DNA from: Salinimicrobium gaetbulicola
Lineage (GTDB): Bacteria > Bacteroidota > Bacteroidia > Flavobacteriales > Flavobacteriaceae
Assembly (NCBI RefSeq): GCF_042676025.1
Contig: NZ_JBHTJP010000032.1
Span: 620,001 to 684,000 of the forward strand
Length of the DNA: 64,000 bases
Direction of reading: 5' to 3'
Position 1 is the first letter of the stretch, and each line of letters opens with the position of its first letter. Under the pieces are notes generated by a model, which saw nothing but the letters and a program-made list of their open reading frames with translations, was not told the origin of the DNA and did not search any database. Below are positions 44,600-52,785 of this stretch, one piece after another. The position numbers and the translations under genes were made by a program.

Positions 44600-44660
44600 A
44601 AAGTCACACTTCTTCATTAATACTTGTGTTGGGCGGGATCAATTTAAAGATCGGCCCGGT

Positions 44661-44692
44661 AAACCCGGTCACTGAAGCGACCGGGTTTTTTA
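44661..44692 (+). terminator. Terminator of the RND efflux operon
   Basis: A perfect 10-bp GC-rich stem (AAACCCGGTC / GACCGGGTTT) followed by a T run. Confidence 0.85.
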
Positions 44693-44816
44693 TTAAAAAC
44701 AAATAGGATTCCGCATCATCACATTTATAGTAGGTTTTTTCTCTCTAGCTGACCGTAGTCATAAATTAGGGATAAGGAGGTCCTTAATTTTGACACTTAA
44801 CCTGAAGAAGTAAATA

Positions 44817-45251
44817 ATGTTTTCAAAAGCATGTGAATATGCGATAAGGGCTACCATCTTTATCGCCTCAGAGTCAGATAAAGGAAAGAGGGCGAGCCTT
44901 AAAGATATCGCCAGGGAAATAGACTCCCCGGAAGCTTTTACCGCCAAGACCCTCCAAAAATTATCTAAAAGCGGAATTATCACCTCCATCAAAGGAGCTC
45001 ATGGAGGATTCACTGTAAGTCCTGATAACATGGATTATATCAAGGTAGCACAGATCGTGGTTGCCATTGACGGTGATACTGTTTACAAGAGATGTAGTTT
45101 GGGACTGGAGAGCTGTTCTGAGGAGCACCCCTGCCCTTTCCATTCGAAATTCAAACCCGTGAGACAGGAATTACAGCAAATCGTAGAAAACACCAGTTTG
45201 AAAGATTTAGTTACCGGATTGGTTTCCGGCGATACGTTTCTAAAAGTCTAA
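44817..45251 (+). CDS. Rrf2 family transcription regulator with three cysteines
   Basis: A 144-residue winged-helix regulator of the Rrf2 family: MFSKACEYAIRATIFIAS, the helix-turn-helix SLKDIAREIDSPEAFTAKTLQKLS and wing GAHGGFTVSP. Cys93, Cys100 and Cys106 (RCSLGLESCSEEHPCPF) are placed like the iron-sulfur ligands of IscR and NsrR. It lies 5 bp before nadA, so it probably regulates its own nadAB operon. If it holds a cluster, NAD synthesis would respond to iron, oxygen or NO; this is inference. Confidence 0.9.
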   Translation: MFSKACEYAIRATIFIASESDKGKRASLKDIAREIDSPEAFTAKTLQKLSKSGIITSIKGAHGGFTVSPDNMDYIKVAQIVVAIDGDTVYKRCSLGLESCSEEHPCPFHSKFKPVRQELQQIVENTSLKDLVTGLVSGDTFLKV

Positions 45252-45256
45252 ATTCA

Positions 45257-46222
45257 ATGTACCCTACAAAGGAAATGGATATCAGAACAGAAAGAAAAGA
45301 GAACCTTCAGCAAAAACTTATAAAACTAAAGGAGGAAAAGAACGCGGTCATCCTGGCACATTATTACCAGGAACCTGAAATTCAGGAGGTGGCCGATTTT
45401 ATTGGAGATAGCCTGGAGCTGGCCAAAAAGGCGGCCCAAACTTCAGCTGAGATCATCGTTTTTGCCGGTGTCCACTTTATGGCCGAAACAGCGAAGATTC
45501 TCAACCCTTCAAAAAAGGTATTACTACCCGATCTTAATGCCGGTTGCTCTTTGGCAGAAAGTTGCCCACCGGATGCCTTCCGGGAAATGAAAGAAAAATA
45601 TCCCGACCATATGGTCGTCACATATATAAACTGTTCTGCGGAAATCAAGACCCTGAGTGATATTGTCTGTACCTCCTCAAATGCCGAAAAGATCATCAAC
45701 TCGATTCCGCAGGACAAACCCATTATTTTCGCCCCCGATAAAAACCTGGGAAGCTACCTGATGAAAAAAACAGGCCGAAAAATGCTTCTTTGGGACGGGG
45801 CATGTATCGTTCATGAAGCCTTCTCCCTGGATAAGCTGCTAAAACTTTACAAGGAAAACCCCTCAGCCATGATCATCGCTCATCCTGAGTCTGAAGATCA
45901 TATTTTAAAGGTCGCCAATTACATTGGTTCTACTTCAGGAATGCTCAACTACGTGAAAAACAGTGACCATGATACGTTCATCGTGGCTACCGAAGCCGGG
46001 ATCCTCCATCAAATGCAAAAGGATGTCCCCAACAAAATCCTGATCCCCGCTCCTGCCAAGGAAGATAACACCTGTGCCTGCAGCGAATGTGCATTCATGA
46101 AAATGAACACGCTGCAAAAGCTTTACAACTGCCTGAAAAATGAAGAGCCCGAGATCATTCTGGATAATGATCTTATGGAAAAGGCCCACAGACCTATTAA
46201 AAGAATGCTTGAATTATCATAG
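45257..46222 (+). CDS. nadA: Quinolinate synthase
   Basis: A 321-residue cytoplasmic enzyme that condenses iminoaspartate with dihydroxyacetone phosphate to quinolinate, the second step of de novo NAD synthesis. It needs one 4Fe-4S cluster; the three ligand regions are present (NAGCSLAESC with Cys97, IVCTSSNA and the late TCACSECAFM). The start AVILAHYYQEPEIQ is a family hallmark. It is translationally close to nadB (3 bp gap), its partner enzyme. Confidence 0.95.
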   Translation: MYPTKEMDIRTERKENLQQKLIKLKEEKNAVILAHYYQEPEIQEVADFIGDSLELAKKAAQTSAEIIVFAGVHFMAETAKILNPSKKVLLPDLNAGCSLAESCPPDAFREMKEKYPDHMVVTYINCSAEIKTLSDIVCTSSNAEKIINSIPQDKPIIFAPDKNLGSYLMKKTGRKMLLWDGACIVHEAFSLDKLLKLYKENPSAMIIAHPESEDHILKVANYIGSTSGMLNYVKNSDHDTFIVATEAGILHQMQKDVPNKILIPAPAKEDNTCACSECAFMKMNTLQKLYNCLKNEEPEIILDNDLMEKAHRPIKRMLELS

Positions 46223-46225
46223 TCT

Positions 46226-47761
46226 ATGAAAACTGATGTGCTTGTAATAGGATCCGGGATCGCCGGGTTGTCATTTGCTATTAAACTGGCTGATGCCAGA
46301 CCGGATACTTCAATTACCATTCTTACAAAAAGCAGTAATGACTTGTGTAACACCGCCCAGGCCCAGGGTGGCATCGCCGTGGTCCTTGACAGGGTGAGAG
46401 ACAGTTTTGAACAACACGTACAGGATACCATGAAAGCCGGGAAAGGCTTAAATGACCGCAAGGTGGTTGAAATGGTAGTTTCACAAGCACCCGAAAGGCT
46501 GTCTGAACTGATTTCCTGGGGCACTTCCTTTGATTTCAACGGAAATGGAGAATTTGAACTGGGACTGGAAGGCGGACATTCACAAAGAAGGATTGTGCAC
46601 CACAGGGACCTTACAGGAAAAGAACTTGAAAGAAAACTGCTGAAGAAAGCCGGGTCTCTTCCAAATGTGGAATTTGTGGACCGCTATTTTGTTATTGATC
46701 TTTTAAAGAACGAACAGGATCAAGAGAACTGTACAGGAGTGAAAATGCTGGACAAGGTCACCGGCCAACAGGTAAACTTCAATTCCCGAATTACTTTTCT
46801 GGCAACAGGTGGCAGCGGAATGATATTTTCAAACACTACGAATCCTTCGGTAGCTACTGCCGATGGCGTGGCAATGGCCCAGAGAGCCGGAGCCGAGGTC
46901 AAAAACATGAATTTTATTCAATTTCACCCTACCGCTCTTTATGAAAAAGACAAACACCCATTATTCCTTATTTCTGAAGCGGTAAGAGGGTTTGGAGCTT
47001 ATGTAGTCAATCATAAAGGCAACCGGTTTCTTTTTAAAACCGATACGCGAGGGGAACTTGCTACACGTGATATCGTTTCTGAAGCCGTTGTGAAAGAATT
47101 AAAAATGAGCGGTGAACGTTCTGCATTTTTAGATTGCAGGCATCTAAACTTTGAAGCTTTCCAGAATGAATTTCCTACAATTGTCGCCTATTGTCATTCT
47201 ATAGGCCTCAATTTAAAAACCGATCTTATTCCAATCGTTCCGGCTGCTCATTATCAATGCGGCGGAATACAGGTAGACGAGCACGCGCGAACTTCTATAC
47301 CACACTTATATGCTTCGGGAGAATGTGCTCACACCGGGTTACACGGAGCTAATCGTTTAGCTTCTAATTCCCTGCTGGAAGCCCTTGTATATTCACATCA
47401 GTCATACAAATCAGTAATAGAAGAACTGGATAAACTTCCGGAGCCTGAAACCATAATAAGGCCAGAAATTCTAAGGTTTGAGCAGGAAGCTGACGATGAG
47501 ATCATTGCCAGTCTAAGGCATCGCCTGAACGACCTCATGACTTATGATCTTATTCATGCATCGGGAAAACGGGAGAAAAAAGAAGCTCTCGAACATTTAA
47601 GAGAGCTTAAGGAAATGTTGGAAGATTATCCACCGTTCAATACGGGCACTACCGGTTTCTACGAATTGCGGAATATGGTATGTACCGCGGTATTGATCCT
47701 GGATCACGCCCTCGATTTTAGTAGTAAAATGAAAAAGAACCTATCGGAGCTCCTTGCATAG
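46226..47761 (+). CDS. nadB: L-aspartate oxidase
   Basis: A 511-residue FAD enzyme that oxidises L-aspartate to iminoaspartate, passed on to NadA. FAD motif VLVIGSGIAGLSFAIKLA at the start; the succinate-dehydrogenase-type catalytic stretch GGHSQRRIVHHRD and the late SGECAHTGLHGANRLASNSLLEALV fit NadB. Length is standard. The terminal helical domain (about 420-511) is complete. Confidence 0.95.
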   Translation: MKTDVLVIGSGIAGLSFAIKLADARPDTSITILTKSSNDLCNTAQAQGGIAVVLDRVRDSFEQHVQDTMKAGKGLNDRKVVEMVVSQAPERLSELISWGTSFDFNGNGEFELGLEGGHSQRRIVHHRDLTGKELERKLLKKAGSLPNVEFVDRYFVIDLLKNEQDQENCTGVKMLDKVTGQQVNFNSRITFLATGGSGMIFSNTTNPSVATADGVAMAQRAGAEVKNMNFIQFHPTALYEKDKHPLFLISEAVRGFGAYVVNHKGNRFLFKTDTRGELATRDIVSEAVVKELKMSGERSAFLDCRHLNFEAFQNEFPTIVAYCHSIGLNLKTDLIPIVPAAHYQCGGIQVDEHARTSIPHLYASGECAHTGLHGANRLASNSLLEALVYSHQSYKSVIEELDKLPEPETIIRPEILRFEQEADDEIIASLRHRLNDLMTYDLIHASGKREKKEALEHLRELKEMLEDYPPFNTGTTGFYELRNMVCTAVLILDHALDFSSKMKKNLSELLA

Positions 47762-47764
47762 GAT

Positions 47765-48037
47765 TTATTTCCTCGTCTCCTTATAGTACATATGGATATG
47801 CCTTCTTACATAAAGAAAACGTGACACCCCGAAAACGAGTAACAGCGGGCTAAACCCAATTAATATAAAACCAAAACCACGCAGATCATCAAGGGCCGGA
47901 ACTTTTAAAAGTGCGATCCCCGAACCAAGGATCACGATCACGGTTCGCAGGTACGCTAAAAAAGTGCGCTCATTAGCCATTTTTGTACGGTCAATGGCCA
48001 GCCAGTCCCGGGTTATGAGTTCCTTCTTTTCTTTCAT
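47765..48037 (-). CDS. DUF202 (YidH-like) small membrane protein
   Basis: A 90-residue inner-membrane protein with the DUF202 pattern: LAIDRTKMANERTFLAYLRTVIVILGSGIA, then a second helix and a positively charged end. The frame opens at 48076 inside the rhodanese gene, but ATG 48037 (MKEKKELITRD) lies 2 bp after the rhodanese stop and is preferred. Its function is unknown. It converges on nadB with only 3 bp between the stop codons. Confidence 0.85.
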   Translation of the reverse strand: MKEKKELITRDWLAIDRTKMANERTFLAYLRTVIVILGSGIALLKVPALDDLRGFGFILIGFSPLLLVFGVSRFLYVRRHIHMYYKETRK

Positions 48038-48038
48038 C

Positions 48039-48416
48039 CTATTTTTTTCCGGCAGCCTTCCAGGCCTTGTAACCACCTTTTAGATCGATAATATTTTTAA
48101 ATCCTGCATCCGATAACTGTTTAGAGGCTTTAGCGCTCCGGTTACCGCTCCTGCAGTATAAATATAAAGGCTCCTCTTTATCAAATGAGCGGAACTGTTT
48201 CAGGAAATCATCGGCGAAAAAATCAATGTTCTTTGCTCCTTTTATGTGGCCTTCCTTGTACTCTTCCGCAGTACGAACATCTACCAGCTGAACATTTTTC
48301 CGGGCAACCGCCTGCTCATATTTATCAACATCCATTACTTTAAAGTAAGGATCCTGCTGGGCATTCATTGAAGTTATTAAAAAAATTCCGAAGAGGAATG
48401 GGATTAGCTTTTTCAT
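48039..48416 (-). CDS. Secreted rhodanese-like sulfurtransferase
   Basis: A 125-residue single-domain rhodanese with a signal peptide (1-19, TSMNAQ), so it works in the periplasm. The active-site loop CRSGNRS places the persulfide cysteine at Cys88; VDVRTAEEYKEGHIKGAKNID is the other signature. It transfers sulfane sulfur or protects against sulfide or cyanide. It is in one transcript with DUF202. Confidence 0.9.
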   Translation of the reverse strand: MKKLIPFLFGIFLITSMNAQQDPYFKVMDVDKYEQAVARKNVQLVDVRTAEEYKEGHIKGAKNIDFFADDFLKQFRSFDKEEPLYLYCRSGNRSAKASKQLSDAGFKNIIDLKGGYKAWKAAGKK

Positions 48417-48474
48417 AGTTTTTAGTAAAATTTACTGCAAAGGTTCAAAAACCACACCAGAAATAGCCTTTAAT

Positions 48475-49125
48475 TCAAGGTGTCACATGAAAATAAATGG
48501 AGTTAAAATGGCAAAAAGTACCTAGTAAAACAAATAAATGAAACCAGGCATGGTTGTAATTAAGTTTACTGATACTATAAAGTATAGCTCCTACTGTATA
48601 AAAGATCCCGCCACTGAACAACCACCACAAACCTTCTGAAGACAGATTCCCGATCAAGGGCTTGATGGCGAATATTATGATCCAGCCCATTCCCACGTAA
48701 AGAAGTGTGGAAAGGATCTTGAACCTTCCCGTAAAAAATATCTTCAGCAGGGTCCCGAAAAAGGCAATTCCCCAAGCTACTCCAAAAATGATCCAGCCAA
48801 TAGTTCCTTCCAGGGTCACTAGCGCAAAAGGTGTGTAGGTACCGGCGATAAGGAAGAAGATCGCGATATGATCGAATATTTTAAGTTTATAGCGCAAGTG
48901 CGGATCTTTGGCACTATGATAAAAAGTTGAGGCAGAATACAGCAACAGCATGGAAACACCAAACACCACAAAACTAATAAGCAGATTATCACTGCCTGTT
49001 CGCAACCCCTTTTTTATAAGAAAAACCAAGGCGATCACACTTAACACCATTCCAAAGGCATGAGATATAATGTTCCATTTCTCTTCTTTTGGGGAATAAA
49101 ATTTTGCAGGGCCTTCTCCTTCCAT
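48475..49125 (-). CDS. trhA: TrhA/hemolysin III (PAQR) membrane protein
   Basis: A 216-residue seven-helix protein of the PAQR/hemolysin III family. Conserved features are KEEKWNIISHAFGMVLS, ASTFYHSAKDP with the zinc histidine, HIAIFFLIAGTYTPF, and a C-terminal WFHLFVLLGTFCHF with two more histidines. TrhA in E. coli is linked to membrane-fluidity homeostasis. It is transcribed alone or with the rhodanese gene 58 bp downstream. Confidence 0.9.
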   Translation of the reverse strand: MEGEGPAKFYSPKEEKWNIISHAFGMVLSVIALVFLIKKGLRTGSDNLLISFVVFGVSMLLLYSASTFYHSAKDPHLRYKLKIFDHIAIFFLIAGTYTPFALVTLEGTIGWIIFGVAWGIAFFGTLLKIFFTGRFKILSTLLYVGMGWIIIFAIKPLIGNLSSEGLWWLFSGGIFYTVGAILYSISKLNYNHAWFHLFVLLGTFCHFNSIYFHVTP

Positions 49126-49570
49126 TTAAATTTATTTTAGACCGGTAAAAATACTTACATATTTCTAACGTTCCTACTTATAAGAAATAATTTGAATGGA
49201 GATAAATTTACTTTGACCAATGTTTTTTTGAAATGTTTTTATTGGAATAAAAGGGATTTTTAAATAGATAATATTTGAAAAATTCCTAAGGATTGACTTA
49301 ATTTTTTGAGTATTTAATGCATGAATTGAAAAAAAAATTTAATCATATTATGGTGATTCAAAGATTTTTCCTACATTACCCCTCTGATTTCTAAACTCTT
49401 ACCCCCTCAATAGTTTAGGAAAAAGATTACAAATAAGTGCTTAATCCCTGCTTCCAGACCTCATTCCCCCCTCATTGGTCGATGAAATACCAAATTTTTC
49501 GGTAAAAAGCATTGTTTTTTAAAATAAAGATGTATTTTAGTTGCCACAAAACATAATCACCGTTACGAAT
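49126..49570. other. AT-rich intergenic region with TTACCCC repeats
   Basis: A 445-bp divergent spacer without a credible gene. It has TTACCCCTC (49376), TTACCCCCTC (49399) and a CTAAAC/GTTTAG inverted repeat (49391-49418) around the second copy, 150-200 bp before the next plus-strand start. Otherwise only AT-rich sequence is seen. Confidence 0.4.
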
Positions 49571-49930
49571 ATGGATTTAATAGTAGTGTTAATTTCTTTT
49601 GATATCATAGCCTCGAAGTTTCTTGATTCATTCATAACTTCTCATCGCTTGGACTTTTACCAGGAAAGAAATCCTATCCTTAGACAGGTGCTATCTGTTC
49701 TAAAAATAAATAATGATGCCTGGTTATCATTTTTCTTTACCATTCTTATAGTCGGTTCTTCCGTCTACCTGCTGAATACCTTCTATACTGCTACAGCATA
49801 CCAGTTATTATTCATATTTGCAGGATTGTTTACCACTACTCTTAATTTAGGAGCTGCACACAGCACTTATTTCGGAAAACAAAATTTCATTACTGAAAAA
49901 CTTATTCACGGAAGAAATATCAAAGCGTAA
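49571..49930 (+). CDS. Small multi-pass membrane protein of unknown function
   Basis: A 119-residue protein with three or four hydrophobic segments (about 1-22, 51-70 and 75-96). An in-frame TTG at 49541 is less likely than ATG 49571 (MDLIVVLISFD). The segment SHRLDFYQERNPILRQVL separates the first two helices. It resembles uncharacterised Flavobacteriaceae membrane proteins. A perfect terminator follows. Confidence 0.72.
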   Translation: MDLIVVLISFDIIASKFLDSFITSHRLDFYQERNPILRQVLSVLKINNDAWLSFFFTILIVGSSVYLLNTFYTATAYQLLFIFAGLFTTTLNLGAAHSTYFGKQNFITEKLIHGRNIKA

Positions 49931-49952
49931 AACTTCCTTTTTAAAATATTAT

Positions 49953-49982
49953 AAAAGCCCGATCTTAAGATCGGGCTTTTTC
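49953..49982. terminator. Perfect palindromic terminator
   Basis: AAAAGCCCGATCTT and its exact complement AAGATCGGGCTTTT abut, followed by TTCTTTTTT; it lies 22 bp after the membrane protein gene. Confidence 0.85.
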
Positions 49983-50156
49983 TTTTTTATATCCGTAATG
50001 ACCGAAATAGTGAACAAAAAATCAGCTTCTGAAGCCAGTGAAACCCGGCAGATTATTAAGTTTGCCAAATAGAATTTTTCCGGAACAATTAATCCTGAAA
50101 AGGCTCATTTCACTGATCTTTTTAAACCTCCGGTTAGTTAACAGAAACCCTATAAT

Positions 50157-52283
50157 ATGAAAATGATGAACAAATTGTTGGTTATGTCCTGCCTCTGGAT
50201 GAGTCTTGCCGGCCTTGTGAGTGCGCAGGAACTAGAATCTCCGAATGGTAATCTTGAAATGGAATTTTCACTGCTTGAAAATGGCACCCCTACTTACACT
50301 CTTACTTATAAAGACAAACAGGTAATTAAAGAAAGTAAACTAGGCCTGGACCTTAAAAATGATGAGGCTGATCTATTTAATAGTTTTTCCCAGGCTGATG
50401 TTGAAACATCCACTTTTGACGAAACCTGGAAACCGGTTTGGGGAGAAGAAAAGGAGATTCGCAATCACTATAACGAAATGGCTGTTACCCTGACACAGGA
50501 AGAAACAGGAAGAAAAATGATCGTTCGATTTCGCCTTTTTGACGAAGGACTTGGTTTTCGCTATGAATTTCCGCAGCAAAAAGAACTAGGCCACTTTGTC
50601 ATAGAAGATGAGAAAACTCAATTCGCCATGAGTGGTGATCATACCGCTTTCTGGATCCCTGGAGATTATGACACCCAGGAATATGATTATACCGAATCCA
50701 GACTTTCAGAAATAAGAGAGCGCATGGCAAGTTCGATCACTGCGAACATATCCCAAACTTCTTTTTCACCTACTGGAGTACAAACTTCATTAATGATGAA
50801 ATCTGAAAACGGACTTTATATCAACCTGCATGAAGCGGCACTTATAGATTACCCGGCCATGCACCTGGATCTTGATGATGAGAAGATGATCTTTGAATCA
50901 TGGTTGACACCCGACGTAAATGGAGACAAAGCATTCATGATCGCACCAACTCATACGCCATGGAGAACTATTATGGTCAGTGATGATGCAAGAGAGATCT
51001 TGGCATCCAGAATGATCTATAATTTAAACGATCCAATCGCCATCGAAGACCCTTCCTGGATCAAACCCATGAAGTACATTGGGGTGTGGTGGGAAATGAT
51101 CACCGGCAAGAGCTCCTGGCATTATACCGATGATTTCTCTGCAGTAAGACTTGGGGAAACAGATTACGATTCAGCTAAACCGAATGACACTCATGGCGCG
51201 ACAACTGAACACGTGAAAGAATACATTGACTTTGCTGCCGAACATGGTTTTGACGGAGTTTTGGTAGAAGGCTGGAACATTGGTTGGGAAGACTGGTTTG
51301 GTCATTCCAAAGATTACGTTTTTGATTTCGTTACTCCTTATCCTGATTTTGACCTGGAAGAAGTCAGGGATTATGCGAAAAGTAAAGGGGTAGAAATGAT
51401 CATGCACCATGAAACATCCTCTTCCGTCCGTAACTATGAGCGCCACATGGATGAGGCTTATCAATTCATGAAGGATAACGGGTACAACGCAGTGAAAAGC
51501 GGCTATGTAGGAGACATGCTTCCGAGGGGAGAAAATCATTATAGTCAGTGGCTAGTGAACCATTATCAATACGCGATCGAAAAGGCCGCAGATTTTAAGA
51601 TCATGGTGAACGCTCATGAAGCGGTAAGACCTACGGGCGTTGCAAGAACCTATCCAAACCTTATAGGAAATGAATCGGCACGAGGTACCGAATACCAGGC
51701 GTTTGGCGGATCAAAGCCAAATCATGTGACCGTACTTCCGTTCACCCGTCTCCAGGGAGGTCCTATGGATTACACCCCGGGAATATTTGAAATGGATATC
51801 AGCACATTCAGCCCTGATAACGACTCCCACGTGAACAGCACATTAGCAAATCAACTTGCACTATATGTTACCATGTACAGTCCGTTGCAAATGGCAGCCG
51901 ACCTTATTGAAAATTATAAGCGCTTTCCTGATGCCTTCCAGTTCATAAAAGATGTTGCTCTTGATTGGGATAAAAGTATCTATTTGGAGGCTGAACCCGG
52001 AGATTATATTACGGTTGCCCGAAAAGAAAAAGGCAGCGAAAACTGGTTTATTGGAAACGTAAACGGAGAAACACCAAGGACATCCAGGATCAACTTCGAT
52101 TTTCTTAATAAGGGACAAAAATACATCGCGACCATCTATTCAGATGCTAAGGATGCACATTACAAAACAAATCCTCAGGCCTATGAGATCAAAAAGGTGG
52201 TGGTGACCAACAAATCTAAACTATCAAAGTTGTCTGTACCGGGCGGAGGATATGCTATCAGTATTATTCCTGCGGAAAAATGA
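50157..52283 (+). CDS. GH97 alpha-glucosidase, inverting SusB type
   Basis: A 708-residue secreted glycoside hydrolase (signal peptide 1-23). The order is an N-terminal beta-sandwich (about 25-300), a TIM barrel (about 305-580) and a C-terminal beta-domain. Glu419, Glu488, Glu506 and Glu512 line up, at a constant offset of 20, with the calcium-binding and catalytic glutamates Glu439, Glu508, Glu526 and Glu532 of Bacteroides SusB. The barrel strand reads VKSGYVG rather than the aspartate-bearing form of retaining GH97 members. It should cut alpha-glucosides with inversion and need Ca2+. No SusC/D genes are adjacent. Confidence 0.93.
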   Translation: MKMMNKLLVMSCLWMSLAGLVSAQELESPNGNLEMEFSLLENGTPTYTLTYKDKQVIKESKLGLDLKNDEADLFNSFSQADVETSTFDETWKPVWGEEKEIRNHYNEMAVTLTQEETGRKMIVRFRLFDEGLGFRYEFPQQKELGHFVIEDEKTQFAMSGDHTAFWIPGDYDTQEYDYTESRLSEIRERMASSITANISQTSFSPTGVQTSLMMKSENGLYINLHEAALIDYPAMHLDLDDEKMIFESWLTPDVNGDKAFMIAPTHTPWRTIMVSDDAREILASRMIYNLNDPIAIEDPSWIKPMKYIGVWWEMITGKSSWHYTDDFSAVRLGETDYDSAKPNDTHGATTEHVKEYIDFAAEHGFDGVLVEGWNIGWEDWFGHSKDYVFDFVTPYPDFDLEEVRDYAKSKGVEMIMHHETSSSVRNYERHMDEAYQFMKDNGYNAVKSGYVGDMLPRGENHYSQWLVNHYQYAIEKAADFKIMVNAHEAVRPTGVARTYPNLIGNESARGTEYQAFGGSKPNHVTVLPFTRLQGGPMDYTPGIFEMDISTFSPDNDSHVNSTLANQLALYVTMYSPLQMAADLIENYKRFPDAFQFIKDVALDWDKSIYLEAEPGDYITVARKEKGSENWFIGNVNGETPRTSRINFDFLNKGQKYIATIYSDAKDAHYKTNPQAYEIKKVVVTNKSKLSKLSVPGGGYAISIIPAEK

Positions 52284-52332
52284 GAGACCAAAGGGTTGAA
52301 GAAATTATAAGGTTTTAACTTTCCTGAATAGC

Positions 52333-52367
52333 AAAAAATCCTGCAGAAAGATCTGCAGGATTTTTTT
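52333..52367. terminator. Terminator of the GH97 gene
   Basis: A perfect 14-bp stem (AAAAAATCCTGCAG / CTGCAGGATTTTTT) with a 6-base loop, 50 bp after the stop; T tracts are on both strands. Confidence 0.85.
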
Positions 52368-52394
52368 TGTTTTCAGATCGCTTACCAAAACAAG
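52367..52394. repeat. 28-bp direct repeat, copy 1
   Basis: A TTGTTTTCAG-led 28-bp sequence, including CGCTTACCAAAACAAG, identical to copy 2 and 114 bp away from it. Confidence 0.8.
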
Positions 52395-52480
52395 AGTTTC
52401 AAAAAAAGGATTTAGAGAATCACTTTACATCCAGCGCTGGAAATATAAAAGTCCAGCAGGCTTGCGCCTGGCTGCTTTTC

Positions 52481-52508
52481 TTGTTTTCAGATCGCTTACC
52501 AAAACAAG
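52481..52508. repeat. 28-bp direct repeat, copy 2
   Basis: Exact copy of the repeat at 52367. Just right of it, the sequence TTTTGGCCGCC-TCTGAAAACAAG folds back on the repeat (GTTTTCAGA / TCTGAAAAC and CCAAAAC / GTTTTGG), forming a nested cruciform-like structure. A further stem, AAAGTCCAGCAGGC / GCCTGGCTGCTTTT, lies just left of it. Confidence 0.8.
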
Positions 52509-52531
52509 TTTTGGCCGCCTCTGAAAACAAG

Positions 52532-52557
52532 AAAAGTGATGCTTTCGCATCACTTTT
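52532..52557 (-). terminator. Terminator of tRNA-Pro(GGG)
   Basis: A perfect 11-bp stem (AAAAGTGATGC / GCATCACTTTT) with loop TTTC, 7 bp past the tRNA 3' end on the minus strand. Confidence 0.8.
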
Positions 52558-52564
52558 ATGCTTG

Positions 52565-52638
52565 TCGGGATGACAGGATTTGAACCTGCGACCCTACGCC
52601 CCCCAGACGTATACGCTACCGGACTGCGCCACATCCCG
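52565..52638 (-). tRNA. tRNA-Pro (anticodon GGG)
   Basis: A 74-nt cloverleaf read on the minus strand: acceptor CGGGATG/CATCCCG, D-arm GCGC-GCGT, anticodon stem TACGT/GCGTA with loop CTGGGGG (anticodon GGG), T-arm GCAGG TTCAAAT CCTGT and discriminator A. The CCA end is not encoded. Confidence 0.95.
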
Positions 52639-52727
52639 AATTGTATTGCAAATTAAACAGCTTATTTGAAATTATCAAAGGGAAAAAATCGATTTTTAAG
52701 CAGACCGGATAATACTTATAAAAGATA

Positions 52728-52760
52728 AAGCCGAAGCATCATAATTGACACTTCGGCTTT
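52728..52760 (-). terminator. Terminator of the porin gene
   Basis: A perfect 10-bp stem (AAAGCCGAAG / CTTCGGCTTT) with a 13-base loop, 26 bp past the porin stop on the minus strand. Confidence 0.72.
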
Positions 52761-52785
52761 CATCAACAAAAAAAAAACACAAATC

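Noticed and set aside
49999..50073. A 24-codon frame (MTEIVNKKSASEASE) before the GH97 gene
   Set aside because: No homology pattern, no clear ribosome site; chance-sized.
52367..52573. A 68-residue plus-strand frame containing FSDRLPKQ twice
   Set aside because: The repeated peptide only reflects the 28-bp DNA repeat; the frame covers two hairpins and ends in the tRNA gene. No coding signal beyond openness.
52425..52634. A 69-residue minus-strand frame running through tRNA-Pro(GGG)
   Set aside because: Its start and GSNPVIPTS are the translated tRNA and T-arm; a common artefact.
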